Below are positions 18,819 through 30,357 of a stretch of DNA of 64,000 nt, piece by piece. The notes beneath the pieces are model-generated. The model searched no databases. It was not told the origin of the DNA and was given only the letters and a program-made list of their open reading frames with translations. Position numbers and translations under genes: made by a program. How positions within the stretch are numbered: the first letter of the stretch is position 1; each line of letters starts with the position of its first letter. The DNA comes from Rhynchopus euleeides (lineage: Eukaryota > Euglenozoa > Diplonemea > Diplonemida > Diplonemidae): assembly GCA_963210315.1 (NCBI GenBank), contig OY723312.1:186001-250000 (forward strand). The letters are read 5' to 3'.

Positions 18819-20154
18819 TGTGGTTACAAAACGAAGAAAATAAGAATGATGCGGTTTGTTCTGATTTCCCCCCCGCCCCCAAGGCACGCCCATGCACTAA
18901 AACAAGCGACAGCGAGGCGAGGGGGTTTGTGTTGGGGTTGGGGGGGAGCAGGGGGGGCTGTGCAATTGCCAGACCTGCGGACACCTGGTGGCAGCACCCT
19001 TCAGACACAGAAGACTACATCACGTCCCCTGCAGTCGTGTAGAATCTTGAATGAGGCACCTTGGCGCACTGCCAACTGCCAACCGCTTATACACGTGTTA
19101 ACTTCATCGGCTTGCTTAGACTAATAATATAGCGGGGGCCCTCGCTCAGAAATGCAGAGAAGTGAGGAATGGTGAACCGCCCTCACAAAACTGGCTGCAA
19201 AAAGTGACACCGTTTGACACACAGTGACACAGAGCGAAAGGCCCCGATGTGGAGGATTTCACTCTGTGTCGGGTTGCAGCCTTTATTGTTTGGCACATCA
19301 CTTTTCTGCACTTTAGAGCGAAAGCCCCAGTGTCGCGTTTGGGAGTCTCACCGCCGCATGCTCTCCGCTGCCCCGTATGCGGCACACACGCGCGGATACT
19401 TTTACAGGAGACTACTGTCGTACTGTAGTGTAGAGTGGTTTGCACCGAGAGCACACACCTTGCTCTCCCTTGGTGCGATACCCACTGTCACGCACACCAG
19501 TTTGGAAAGACGGGTAGTGACGGCACCCATGCCCCCCGCACCCCCCCCCCCCCATCCCCGCGTGCAGGTCGGAGGCAGGCAGCCTTGTGGGGGCGGCGGT
19601 GCCTGCTTCGGTCGGGTGGCTTTTCCAGCCCCCAAAAGAAAACATCCTGAACACACCGGACGGGGGGGGTTTTCTGAACAAAAAGTTTTGACTGAACAAA
19701 AAGTACCACAGAGGATGGGTGCCTGCACTCGGAAATGCGGAAAGTCGCACAAGCGGGTCCTTTTGTTTGTGCAAATCTGTATGTGTATGTGCGTGTCCTG
19801 TCAGAAGCCTTTATTTTGAGTCGCCTCACAAAAACTGGCTGTAAAGCAACAACAGTTTTGGCACAACACACACAGTGCCACAGAGCGAAGTCCCCCGAAA
19901 GGCTTCGCAGAGAGGCTTGGGCATATGTTGGGATCACAAACAGACCCCCCCCATCATCGAACAGAAGCCCGTGAAAGGCCTGCCGCCCGACAGCCAGCAG
20001 CACGCAGAGACACAGGAGCAGGGGGCACATCAGAAACCGAACCCCTCAGCCACACGCCCCCACGCTGTGGGGCTCCGTTCACCACAACCAGGGCCCAGAG
20101 CCGGCCTCGGTGCTGGGAAGGGAGGGTATGGCAGCGCGAAGGAGCAAAAGGGTG
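18819..20154. other. Intergenic region with repeat R copies
   Basis: No gene is supported. Two diverged copies of an 80-90 bp repeat (CCTCACAAAACTGGCTG...AGTGACACAGAGCGAA) lie at about 19180-19250 and 19822-19895. A third is in intron 1 of the next gene (about 21120-21195). Confidence 0.55.
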
Positions 20155-21508
20155 CTACGACCAGTCGTCCCGTCGCTTCAGCACCATCCACGACGGGAAG
20201 CGGCAGTCTCCCCGCCGCACCTCCTTGAGCCGCATCCCGGGGTACAGCGGGCGGCGGATAGTCTTGTGCAGCGACGTGAGGATGTGGCCCATAGGCCAGC
20301 CCGCCTGCAAGGTGGTCGGTGGGGTGGGGTGGGTGTGGGTGTGGGGTTGCGGATCAACCGGCGCCTGACCCACCCCCCCAAGCGTGCCTGGGTGCAAATA
20401 TAAAGGTGCCGCGCTGCTGCCTAGCAGCCATACACCTCCCCTCCCCCCCTCACCCCCACCCCGGCCTTCCCCACGCACACCTGGATCATGCTCATGGTTC
20501 TGCGGTTCGCGAAGAACTCCTCAACTGCACCCCTCACACCCTTCCAGCTGCGCGTCCCGTCCGCCTGCAGCTGCCAGTCCTGGCCGGATTTCCGCACGCA
20601 GGAATCGTTTCCATAGTAGTAGTCGTGGCCGGACATGATGCCCCCCGGTGCCAGCTTGGTCCACCACAGCGTCAGATCCTCCTTCACCGCAGCGTAGTCG
20701 TGCCGCGCATCGAGGTATACGAAATCCAGCGAATGGTTCCTGAAATACGCCGCTGCCTCTGCGCTCGTGTTGCGCAGCACAACAGCCTTGTCGCCGTAGA
20801 CCGAGACCTTCTCCTTGGCCCGCTTGTATGTCGCATCCCCTGTTCCAAACGTGGTCTGCACCAGGTCGTTGTAGTTCTCCTGTTGCCGCCAGGGGTCCAC
20901 CATATACAGCGTCATGTTGTTCGTGCGCCCCAGCTGTGACGAGGTGGGGTGGAGGCGCTGCATCCCAACCAGGGAGGACTGGATGCAGACAGCAGGCGAA
21001 GCGGGGGAGGGGGTGGCGGCTTCGATCAGAAGATAGAATAGTGCGAGAGTAGTTGAGCCGCTACGTGCAGATCTGAACAATCCTTGAGCTGCCTGCAGGC
21101 AGATCTGAAAAATCCTTGAGCTGCCCTCACAACACACGATGGCTGTGAAGTGGGCATGGTTTTGACACGCAGTGTGGCACAGGGTGAAGGCCTCGGAAAA
21201 TATGTGTGTGTGTGGGGGGGGAGGGGGGGTGGTGGTGGGATGCACACCAATATGTTGGAGAAGAAAGCGTCCTTCACCCCAATCTCCGCCCCGGTCCTTG
21301 CGCCCCACGACCTGAGGATGTATGCCAGCCCGTGGCGCCCATCATCTGAGAACGCACGCGAGACAGTGACTTTCCGCCGCCTCACGCTCCATGACAGCGC
21401 GGCGCGGCGGGGCGCGTCTTCGCAGCACAGCTCCGAGGCGCCGCTGTCGTCATCAGATAGGGCGCCTTGCAGCAGACATAGCAGCACGGCAGGCAACAGG
21501 CGCCGCAT
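20155..21508 (-). CDS. Secreted class I SAM-dependent methyltransferase-like protein, three exons
   Basis: Exons 21508-21248, 20978-20481 and 20304-20155 join in phase 0 to give 302 residues. Both introns start GTGTGC and end AG after pyrimidine-rich tracts. The Met at 21508 (MRRLLPAVLLCLLQGALS) gives a signal peptide; a Met 11 codons upstream is the alternative. Motifs in order: AEIGVKD (usual glycine-rich SAM motif region, residues about 60-66), NNMTLYMVDPW at the second strand, LDFVYLDARHDYAAVKEDL, and LAPGGIMSGHDYYYG. This set is typical of the Methyltransf_24 / cephalosporin-hydroxylase-like group. The substrate is unknown. NNT and NDS are possible N-glycosylation sites, in keeping with the secretory route. 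The splice model is by inspection only. Confidence 0.8.
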
Positions 21509-24500
21509 GTGGCAGTGCCCGTTGTGGAAGTGTCCTGGCACAAAAGGGGGGTTGTGGCAATGGTTGGTCTTCGCTCCCTACCCCCCTACCCCCACGCCCC
21601 CTCCCCGCACCCTGCAGCTGGCCCCAAAAAACAGCTGCGCGTCTGCAAATCAGAAGGGGCGGCGGGGGAGGGAGAACACCCAGTGGGCTTGTGCTGAGGT
21701 TATCTCAGGGGGCGGGTGGGGTGGGGTGAGAGGCAGCTCTGGCACCACTGCAGGGTTGGCAAAACAGCAGCGCCCCCTCGGATCAGCAGAAGGTGGGTGT
21801 CCGGTGGCAACAGACCAAAAGGCACCTCCATCTGGACTTCCCTCAGCGAAGACCAGCGAACCGCACAAAAGACCTGACAGCGCCACAAAACAGATGCGCA
21901 GTCAACAAACTCTTCCTAGATCGTATCCAGGTCGGCTGCAGCGTCCGCTGCCTCTGCATCAGTGGTTGGCTGCAGTCCCCATGGGCAGCCCGCACCTTAC
22001 ATATTCTCCTTCATCCTCAGAGCTCACCTTTTCCCATGTTGTTTTCTGCATTGCTTAGCGCAAGCCCCCCAGCAGCATTATTATTTTTTCCTATTCGTGC
22101 GGGCTAACTTCACAACTTCAGCCCACCTCAGAACTACCTTCAACCTATCCTTATAATTTGGCCCCAGGATTGTCCTGATCTCGGAACTACCTGAATCCAG
22201 TCTCCAGGTAAAAGTTCAAGGCAGCTCACCAAGGAGGCGCAAAGTGGCACACTTCACCCCGATGAAGAAACTTTGGTGTTGATTTTAAACATTTTTCGCC
22301 GCATTTCGGCCACAAGGGCGATCCCTTCACCATTCCCACTGCCCTTCATCCTCAGAAACCACTCGAAACCCCTCGAATATCGAAGGGTAAATTGTGCGCC
22401 ACATAACATGCGCGGCTCCTTGGTTTGTTGCCTTTCGCTTTATACGGGGACTCGATCAGCACGGGTTCGCACAGGCAGACAGCATCTCGTGATGACAGAA
22501 TCCAGCCACAATGCAAAGCCTGCGCCCATGAAGCAACGTGCAATATAATCTCGGGGTGATGTCATCGAGATTCGACCGTCAGTCTCGGGCTCAGCCACCC
22601 AGCTACTAGTGCCGCGGGTGCTGGCACCAGACTTCGTCCGACAGTCGACACTCGACAGGTTGAAGAGAAACATTCTGTGCCAAACTGGTTCAGTGTGGCG
22701 CCGAGATTCACGTTTCGACACTGTAGATCTAAGAGACTCGCATTTTCTTTACTACCACCACCTGAGCCAGGGAACTTACATCTGTGATGTGCCCTGATGC
22801 TCGCAGGTGTGAACGGAGGGGATGCGGCGACGACCCACCCTCTCCTCTTGAGCCGCAACCACCATTTCTTGTTCGCTCCGGCAACTGTTTTGGCTTTGTG
22901 CGCTGCTTCGTCACATCTGTGGCGGGAGGCATGAGCACAAGCGCTGACAACAGCCTTCTTCGCGAAAGTGAGCAGGACCCCCCCGTTCACGAAAACAACA
23001 AAAGACAATGAAAACCACGCCCTCCCCCAGCAAGGCCTCAAAGGACAACACCTTGGGTGGGATGAAATCGTACTCCTTTCGCTTTATTGTAGACACCCTG
23101 TCCAGCAACTGTGGGAGAACAGTTCCGGACATATTGTTGTTGAGGCCCTGTGAAGTGGCATGAAGGTGCTAATCCAAAAGCTCCAGTCGTACGGTTTCCT
23201 TCGTTTCTTCGCGACTTCGCTCCGCTTCGGCGCTCGTAACGAGTAACAAAAAGGAGAACGGCAAAAGGGGAAGTATCCAGTGGCTGGGTTCATCCGGGAG
23301 AAAATGCTTCAACGCCCGAACGGCCACTGGGTGCTCGCAACTTGAGGGGGTGGCGGGTGGTCGGTTCGGGGGGGGGGGGGGGGAGGAGAGTCTTCGCCGC
23401 GGTGCCGAATAACGACTGCAAAATTATGCGTTGTTTTTCTTGGGGGCATACATTTCCCCCCCAAAATATCGGAGACAAAAGGCGCCCGAACTTCTGCCGC
23501 TAACTTGCCGGAAGCGAAGACACACCCCCACACGCGCCGAACCACCGTCAGCCCACCTCCCTGAGGCTTGCACACCCCAGACAGGCAAATGGGGGACACA
23601 ACACTGGCACAGAATGTGCATGCGATACACGTGAAGTGGTTCACTTCACGGGGAGCCACTGGGTGAAGGCAGGGGTGGGTGGGTGGGGTGGGTGGGTGGG
23701 TGGGTGCCCGTTCCCACAACTATGACCTCTCGACCAAGGCAGCCCTCAGCCACGCACAGGGCTGCCTGCCACAGCTTGGGTACAGATTCGAGGCGGGCAC
23801 CCCCGCCCCCCCGACCCCTTCACCTGTCATTCACGCTCACACACCCGGGAACCCCCCACCGCCACTGCCGCGTCACGACGAGACACACCGCGGGTAGCAG
23901 GAGGGTCGGGGAAGGGATGCTCGACACCCAGCGGGTGCAGGATAATTCCCGCAGTGCTGCATGCGTCGAGCTACATCCCAGGTGGTGGGGTGCGGAAGAA
24001 GGACGGGGAAGGGGGGCACGGAAGGGAAGGGGAAGGGAAGGGGGAGGGAAGGGGGGAAGGGAAGGGGAAAGGATGTGTTATTAATTGTCGAAAAGCAAAA
24101 CCCAGCCGTCACCCCCTCTCTGTTTTTTTGTGTCTCCACCACTTCCCCGCAGTCCGGTGAAGTGAGTGGCGAGGGGGTCACACGCTGTGATCAGGGGAAG
24201 ATGTGATGTGCCATGTTGCAGTCAGAACTGACAACCCATTACTTTTGTTTGCAAGACCCGGTGACAAGGCCCCTCATCCCCTCCCGCCCCGCACGCTCTA
24301 GTTCCCACCGTATCAGGGCAGGATAGTCTGGGGTTCGTGTGGCCCATCACGTGACATCACCTGACCAGCACCAAGCAGAGAGGCACCCTGAGAGGGGACT
24401 GTCCTCACCACAGAGGCGAACCGCGGTGCCACTTTGGTGCACGGTTCACTCCAACACAGAATAGAGAAAAATCTGTTTGGCGAGAGCTGTCGGGTGGAAA

Positions 24501-24741
24501 CTGCAAAAACAAACCGCGGGATGCCCTCAGCAGCTGCACGCTGCGAGAGGAGGGTCAAGGAACAAGCCAGCCTTTCTCTCGAGCCCTTCGTTTCGGCGCT
24601 GCCCTGAGGGAAAAAGGAACATCGAGAGACAGTGCCTCCGTCCGATCACCACAACAAACATTGAATCGCCCCCTCGAGTGGTTGGTTTTCTTCTCCTTCA
24701 GGCAGATTTCAGAGTGGTTGTGCTGGAAGAGCAAGGCCTTC
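21509..24741. other. Intergenic region with repeats and simple sequence
   Basis: No convincing gene. It contains repeat S (about 21817-21886, repeated near 30778-30840), repeat J copy 2 (23065-23198), a (GGGT)n tract near 23673-23703 able to form G-quadruplexes, and a G/A-only tract near 23990-24072. Frames such as minus 22562-23041 lack any domain or composition typical of the true genes. Confidence 0.55.
23065..23198 (+). repeat. Dispersed repeat J, copy 2
   Basis: AAATCGTACTCCTTTCGC at the left and inverted GTCGTACGGTTTCC at the right. It shares CACCCTGTCCAGCAACTGTG and GTGGCATGAAGGTGCTAATC with copies 3 and 4, and is followed by the CTTCGCGACTTCGCT tail. Confidence 0.7.
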
Positions 24742-27700
24742 TCACACAGTGCCCTGCATCTCTGGAGAAGGCTCGGTGCCGTCAGTCTCGATGAATTGCA
24801 TCAACGCGACCTCACTGTCCACCTCGAGGTCCAGTGCCTCTGGTGATCTGTGCTGCGTCCACACCAGCACAGCCGCAACCGCACTCAGGACGAGCAGAAC
24901 CAGACCAGACACCACAAGGAGCCACACCCACCACGGCAAGCCGCTGCTGCTGTTGTCCTGCGGTGTGGGGACAGGGGTGTCACGGCCGTGAGCACCCGGC
25001 AGCACAGCAGGCGGGGCGTCGGTGTGTGGCCCGTGTGTGGCAGGTGTGCTCGACTTGGGCACAGGTGCCACCGTCGCCTTTCCCTCTTGGGGATGCGCTG
25101 ACGGGGTCGGCACGGCGGTGGGCGGGTGTGCAGTCGAAGGCACGTCAGAAGGTAGAGGTGAACGGCTTGAGGGGACGGGGGTCGCAGTCCCTACCGCCGA
25201 CTCCGGCGCGATCGTTCCAGGTGTGGATGTCAGAGGCACACGTGTTCCGGGGGAATCGGTGACAGGCACTGATGCACGCGTCACAGGAGGTTCCGACCCA
25301 GGCACTCCTGTGGCAGGTGCACCTGTGTGCACAGGTGAGGTGGACGGGGGATGCACAGTGTCAGGTGCAGGTGGTGCACGTGTGTCCGGCAGAGGCACAG
25401 CTGTTGCAGGGCTTGTGGTCGAAGGTGCGGCAGTTGGCGGCGCTGGAGTCGCGGGTGCGGCGGTGGAAGGAATGTACTTCTTGTCGATGCACGTTCCGTT
25501 GTTCTTCGAAGTCGTCCCAGGCACACAGGCTTCCCCGCAGTGGGGTGGTTGCAGGTCGGAGCATGCGGACTTGCAGTTAGAACCCCCCCACGCACACCCC
25601 TTCACTGCATTGCAGGCAGAGGTGTTGACGTGCATCTCACACACGGTGCGCCCGCACGACCCCTGACCACCGTTGCCTGCCGGGTCCCACCCACACGACC
25701 TGCAGCCGTCCTCGTCCGCTTGCCTCTCCGCACATGAGGGCACACACCCCTCATCGTTGCTCCACCAGCAGTGTGACCCGAACTCGTCACACTTCCAGCT
25801 GTCAGACAGAGCAGAACATTCTGCTGTGAGGTGCGGGGTCTTCTGGTCGCAGGTCTGCGTCGCCTCGTCGTACCCGCATGTCACGACCACACCGGTAGGG
25901 TCTGTGTGGCGTGCAGCCGCACACTCCGTGGGTGATCCGTCGAGCCTTCTGCACATGCTGACACACAGGTTCTCCGTCGAGTTGAATTCGCACACCACCG
26001 GGGGGCAAGAATAGTCAACATAATACGGACACCATGCAGCTGCCCCACCCTTGGCACACCGTGGCTCCCCTGTGAGGGGCACCGCCCAGTGACACTCGGA
26101 ATTCGTGCGGCACGCATCCTCCTCCAGCAGCGGGCACGAGGACCGGCACTGACCCCCGTTGCCAGCAGCAGCATCCCACGTGCAGTGGTACGCGCTGGCT
26201 GTACGCAGGCAGTCTGCTTCTGTGGGTCCTGCGCAGGTATCTTCGATGCACTCCCCAACCCCGCCTGTCCAGGAGCCGGCCCACATGCACCGTGTGTCGG
26301 CACGGCACACACCGTCGGTACTGTGCAGCTTGCACGGCGACAGGCACAGCCCCCGCTGCGGAGTCGCGTCTTTGCGCCAGTCGCAAGTCGCAGGGCAGTC
26401 AGTGGCAGAGGTGTGCATCAGGCACGGGTCTTCGAAGCATCTCTGCAACGGGTTCCACACGCAAGTCGGTTCTGCAAGGCACGCACCCTTGTCCTCGTTA
26501 TGGTTCGAACAGCGCCGGCTGACGCAATCCCACGTCCTGTCCCACAGGCAGTCATCGGTGAAAAGGCACTGCGAATGTGTGTTGAGCCAGCAGACCACCT
26601 CACTCGCGGGTTCGACTACCACTACTGCAGGTGTGTATGTCGGAGGCACAGCTGTTGCAGGGCTTGTGGTCGAAGGTGCGGCAGTTGGCGGCGCTGGAGT
26701 CGCGGGTGCGGCGGTGGAAGGAATGTACTTCTTGTCGATGCACGTTCCGTTGTTCTTCGAAGTCGTCCCAGGCACACAGGCTTCCCCGCAGTGGGGTGGT
26801 TGCAGGTCGGAGCATGCGGACTTGCAGTTAGAACCCCCCCACGCACACCCCTTCACTGCATTGCAGGCAGAGGTGTTGACGTGCATCTCACACACGGTGC
26901 GCCCGCACGACCCCTGACCACCGTTGCCTGCCGGGTCCCACCCACACGACCTGCAGCCGTGCTCGTCCGCTGGCTTGTCCGCACATGAGGGCACACACCC
27001 TTCACCGCTCCTCGACCCGCACCGTGACCCCCACTCGTAACACTCCCAGGTGTCAGACAGAGCAGAACAGTCTGCTGTGAGGTGCGGGGTCCTCTGGTCG
27101 CAGGTCTGCGTCGCCTCGTCGTACCCGCATGTCACGACCACACCGGTAGGGTCTGTGTGGCGTGCAGCCGCACACTCCGTGGGTGATCCGTCGAGCCTTC
27201 TGCACATGCTGACACACATGTCCGCCGTCAAGTTGAATTCGCACACCACCGAGGGACAATTGATATCACCATACACCGGGCACCATGCAGCTGCCCCACC
27301 AGGGGCACACCGTGGCTCCCCTGTGGCAGGCACCGCCCAGTGGCACCCCGTGTCTGTGTGGCACGCATCCTCCTCCAGCAGCGGGCACGAGGACCGGCAC
27401 TGACCCCCGGTGCCAGCAGCAGCATCCCACGTGCAGTGGTGAGGGCAGGCTGCTTCTGCGTATCCTGCACAGATGTCTTCGATGCACTCCCCAACCCCGC
27501 CTGTCCAGGAGCCGGCCCACACGCAACGTGTGTCGGCACGGCACGCACCGTCGGTACTGTGCAGCTTGCACGGCGACAGGCACAGCCCACGCTGCGGAGT
27601 CGCGTCTTTGCGCCAGTCGCAAGTCGCAGGGCAGTCAGTGGCAGAGGTGTGCATCAGGCACGGGTCTTCGAAGCATCTCTGCAACGGGTTCCACACGCAA

Positions 27701-30357
27701 GTCGGTTCTGCAAGGCACGCACCCTTGTCCTCGTTATGATTCGAACAGCGCCGGCTGACGCAATCCCATGCCCTGTCCCACAGGCAGTCATCGGTGAAAA
27801 GGCACTGCGCTTGTGTGTTGAGCCAGCAGACCACCTCACTCGCGGGTTCGACTACCACTACTGCAGGTGTGTATGTCGGAGGCACAGCTGTTGCAGGGCT
27901 TGTGGTCGAAGGTGCGGCAGTTGGCGGCGCTGGAGTTGCGGGTGCGGCGGTGGAAGGAATGTACTTCTTGTCGATGCACGTTCTGTTGTTTTTCGAAGTC
28001 GTCCCAGGCACACAGGCTTCCCCGCAGTGGGGTGGTTGCAGGTCGGAGCATGCGGACTTGCAGCTAGAACCCCCCCACGCACACCCCGTCACTGCATTGC
28101 AGGCAGAGGTGTTGACGTGCATCTCACACACGGTGCGCCCGCACGACCCCTGACCACCGTTGCCTGCCGGGTCCCACCCACACGACTTGCAGCCGTCCTC
28201 GTCCGATTGCCTCTCCGCACATGAGGGCACACACCTCTCATCGTTGCTCCACCAGCAGTGTGACCCGAACTCGTCACACTTCCAGCTGTCAGACAGAGCA
28301 GAACATTCTGCTGTGAGGTGCGGGGTCTTCTGGTCGCAGGCCTGCGTCGCCTCGTCGTACCCGCATGTCACGACCACACCGGTAGGGTCTGTGTGGCGTG
28401 CAGCCGCACACTCCGTGGGTGATCCGTCGAGCCTTCTGCACATGCTGACACACAGGTTCTCCGTCGAGTTGAATTCGCACACCACCGGGGGGCAAGAATA
28501 GTCAACATAATACGGACACCATGCAGCTGCCCCACCCTTGGCACACCGTGGCTCCCCTGTGAGGGGCACCGCCCAGTGACACTCGGAATTCGTGCGGCAC
28601 GCATCCTCCTCCAGCAGCGGGCACGAGGACCGGCACTGACCCCCGTTGCCAGCAGCAGCATCCCACGTGCAGTGGCGAGGGCAGGCTGCTTCTGCGTATC
28701 CTGCACAGCTGTCTTCGATGCACTCCCCAACCCCATCGGTCCAGGAGCCGGCCCACACGCACCGTGTGTCGGCACGGCACGCACCGTCGGTACTGTGCAG
28801 CTTGCACGGCGACAGGCACAGCCCACGCTGCGGAGTCGCGTCTTTGCGCCAGTCGCAAGTCGCAGGGCAGTCAGTGGCAGAGGTGTGCATCAGGCACGGG
28901 TCTTCGAAGCATCTCTGCAACGGGTTCCACACGCAAGTCGGTTCTGCAAGGCACGCACCCTTGTCCTCGTTATGATTCGAGCAGCGCCGGCTGACGCAAC
29001 CCCAGGTCCCGTCCCACAGGTCCTTCTCCCACAGGCAGTCATCGGTGAAAAGGCACTGCGCTTGTGTGTTGAGCCAGCAGACCACCTCACTCGCGGGTTC
29101 GACTACCACTACTGCAGGTGTGTATGTCGGAGGCACAGCTGTTGCAGGGCTTGTGGTCGAAGGTGCGGCAGTTGGTGGCGCTGGAGTTGCGGGTGTGGTG
29201 GGGGGAATGTACTTCTTGTCGATGCACGTTCCGTGGTTTTTCGAAGTCGTCCCAGGCACACAGGCTTCCCCGCAGTGCGGTGGTTGCAGGTCGGAGCATG
29301 CGGACCTGCAGAAGAAGTACGAACTCGCCCACTCACACCCCTTCACTGCATTGCAGGCAGAGTTGTTGACGTGCATCTCACACACGGTGCGCCCGCACGA
29401 CCCCTGACCACCGTTGCCTGCCGGGTCCCACCCACACCACTTGCAGCCGTCCTCGTCCACCGCCTTGCCCTCGCATGAGGGAATGCACTTGTCCCCGTGC
29501 CACCAGCACCCCGACCCGAAGACAGAGCACTGCCTGCTGTCAGACAGAGCAGAACATTCGGCTGTCAGGTGTGGGGTCTTCTGGTCGCAGGTCTGCGTCG
29601 CCTCGTCGTACCCGCATGTCACGACCACACCGGTAGGGTCTGTGTGGCGTGCAGCCGCACACTCCGTGGGTGATCCGTCGAGCCTTCTGCACATGCTGAC
29701 ACACAGGTTCTCCGTCGAGTTGAATTCGCACACCACCGGGGGGCAAGCTGCACCACGGTAAGCAAGACACAACTTCGCGGCCCCACCAGCAGCGCACCGT
29801 GGCTCCCCTGCGGCAGGCACCGCCCAGTGGCACCCCGTGTCTGTGTGGCACGCACCCTCCTCCAGCAGCGGGCACGAGGACCGGCACTGACCCCCGGTGC
29901 CAGCAGCAGCATCCCATGTGCATTTGTGGGAGCACTTCACTCCTGTGCACAGCCCAGACTTCGGGCAGGTGGTTTCTTGTGTGAACCTTGCGCAGACGTC
30001 TTCGATGCACTCCCCAACCCCATCGGTCCAGGAGCCCTCCCACACGCACCGTGTGTCGGCACGGCACGCACCGTCGGTGCCGTGCAGCTGACACGGCGAC
30101 CGGCACAACCCGTCCTCATCGCTCGCAGCGTCTTTGCGCCATTCACAAGTCGCAGGGCAGTCTGTCGCAGAGGTGTGGCTCAAGCACGGGTCGTCGACGC
30201 ATTTCCCCCACTCAATTGCGTCCCACACGCACTTGTCATCCTCGCGGCATGCAGTCCTGCCTCGACTGCTGCATGGAACAGGGGGTGTACCGCTCTTGGC
30301 TTTGCACTGCAGTGCCAGCAGAAGGACGACACCCACAACCCCACACACGCGCCCCAT
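24742..30357 (-). CDS. Giant cysteine-rich type I surface protein, four tandem repeats
   Basis: 1871 residues, no intron. Signal peptide at residues 1-21 (VCGVVGVVLLLALQCKA). Then come four repeats of about 412-417 residues, each with many Cys-based modules such as CRADTRCVW, CTWDAAAG.GGQCRSSC, CGWDPAGNGGQGSCGRTVC and CSDLQPPHCGEACVPGTTS, and each ending in a Thr/Pro linker. The last linker is long (about 130 residues, mucin-like). A single membrane helix follows at about 1806-1830 (WVWLLVVSGLVLLVLSAVAAV), with a cytoplasmic tail of about 41 residues. N-glycosylation motifs recur. The repeats are very similar at the DNA level, pointing to recent duplication or gene conversion. Likely a cell-surface adhesion or recognition protein; no named family is assigned. 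Confidence 0.9.
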   Translation of the reverse strand: MGRVCGVVGVVLLLALQCKAKSGTPPVPCSSRGRTACREDDKCVWDAIEWGKCVDDPCLSHTSATDCPATCEWRKDAASDEDGLCRSPCQLHGTDGACRADTRCVWEGSWTDGVGECIEDVCARFTQETTCPKSGLCTGVKCSHKCTWDAAAGTGGQCRSSCPLLEEGACHTDTGCHWAVPAAGEPRCAAGGAAKLCLAYRGAACPPVVCEFNSTENLCVSMCRRLDGSPTECAAARHTDPTGVVVTCGYDEATQTCDQKTPHLTAECSALSDSRQCSVFGSGCWWHGDKCIPSCEGKAVDEDGCKWCGWDPAGNGGQGSCGRTVCEMHVNNSACNAVKGCEWASSYFFCRSACSDLQPPHCGEACVPGTTSKNHGTCIDKKYIPPTTPATPAPPTAAPSTTSPATAVPPTYTPAVVVVEPASEVVCWLNTQAQCLFTDDCLWEKDLWDGTWGCVSRRCSNHNEDKGACLAEPTCVWNPLQRCFEDPCLMHTSATDCPATCDWRKDATPQRGLCLSPCKLHSTDGACRADTRCVWAGSWTDGVGECIEDSCAGYAEAACPRHCTWDAAAGNGGQCRSSCPLLEEDACRTNSECHWAVPLTGEPRCAKGGAAAWCPYYVDYSCPPVVCEFNSTENLCVSMCRRLDGSPTECAAARHTDPTGVVVTCGYDEATQACDQKTPHLTAECSALSDSWKCDEFGSHCWWSNDERCVPSCAERQSDEDGCKSCGWDPAGNGGQGSCGRTVCEMHVNTSACNAVTGCAWGGSSCKSACSDLQPPHCGEACVPGTTSKNNRTCIDKKYIPSTAAPATPAPPTAAPSTTSPATAVPPTYTPAVVVVEPASEVVCWLNTQAQCLFTDDCLWDRAWDCVSRRCSNHNEDKGACLAEPTCVWNPLQRCFEDPCLMHTSATDCPATCDWRKDATPQRGLCLSPCKLHSTDGACRADTRCVWAGSWTGGVGECIEDICAGYAEAACPHHCTWDAAAGTGGQCRSSCPLLEEDACHTDTGCHWAVPATGEPRCAPGGAAAWCPVYGDINCPSVVCEFNLTADMCVSMCRRLDGSPTECAAARHTDPTGVVVTCGYDEATQTCDQRTPHLTADCSALSDTWECYEWGSRCGSRSGEGCVPSCADKPADEHGCRSCGWDPAGNGGQGSCGRTVCEMHVNTSACNAVKGCAWGGSNCKSACSDLQPPHCGEACVPGTTSKNNGTCIDKKYIPSTAAPATPAPPTAAPSTTSPATAVPPTYTPAVVVVEPASEVVCWLNTHSQCLFTDDCLWDRTWDCVSRRCSNHNEDKGACLAEPTCVWNPLQRCFEDPCLMHTSATDCPATCDWRKDATPQRGLCLSPCKLHSTDGVCRADTRCMWAGSWTGGVGECIEDTCAGPTEADCLRTASAYHCTWDAAAGNGGQCRSSCPLLEEDACRTNSECHWAVPLTGEPRCAKGGAAAWCPYYVDYSCPPVVCEFNSTENLCVSMCRRLDGSPTECAAARHTDPTGVVVTCGYDEATQTCDQKTPHLTAECSALSDSWKCDEFGSHCWWSNDEGCVPSCAERQADEDGCRSCGWDPAGNGGQGSCGRTVCEMHVNTSACNAVKGCAWGGSNCKSACSDLQPPHCGEACVPGTTSKNNGTCIDKKYIPSTAAPATPAPPTAAPSTTSPATAVPLPDTRAPPAPDTVHPPSTSPVHTGAPATGVPGSEPPVTRASVPVTDSPGTRVPLTSTPGTIAPESAVGTATPVPSSRSPLPSDVPSTAHPPTAVPTPSAHPQEGKATVAPVPKSSTPATHGPHTDAPPAVLPGAHGRDTPVPTPQDNSSSGLPWWVWLLVVSGLVLLVLSAVAAVLVWTQHRSPEALDLEVDSEVALMQFIETDGTEPSPEMQGTV

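Noticed and set aside
22562-23041. 159-codon minus frame
   Set aside because: No motif, runs close to repeat J and lacks the codon character of neighbouring genes.
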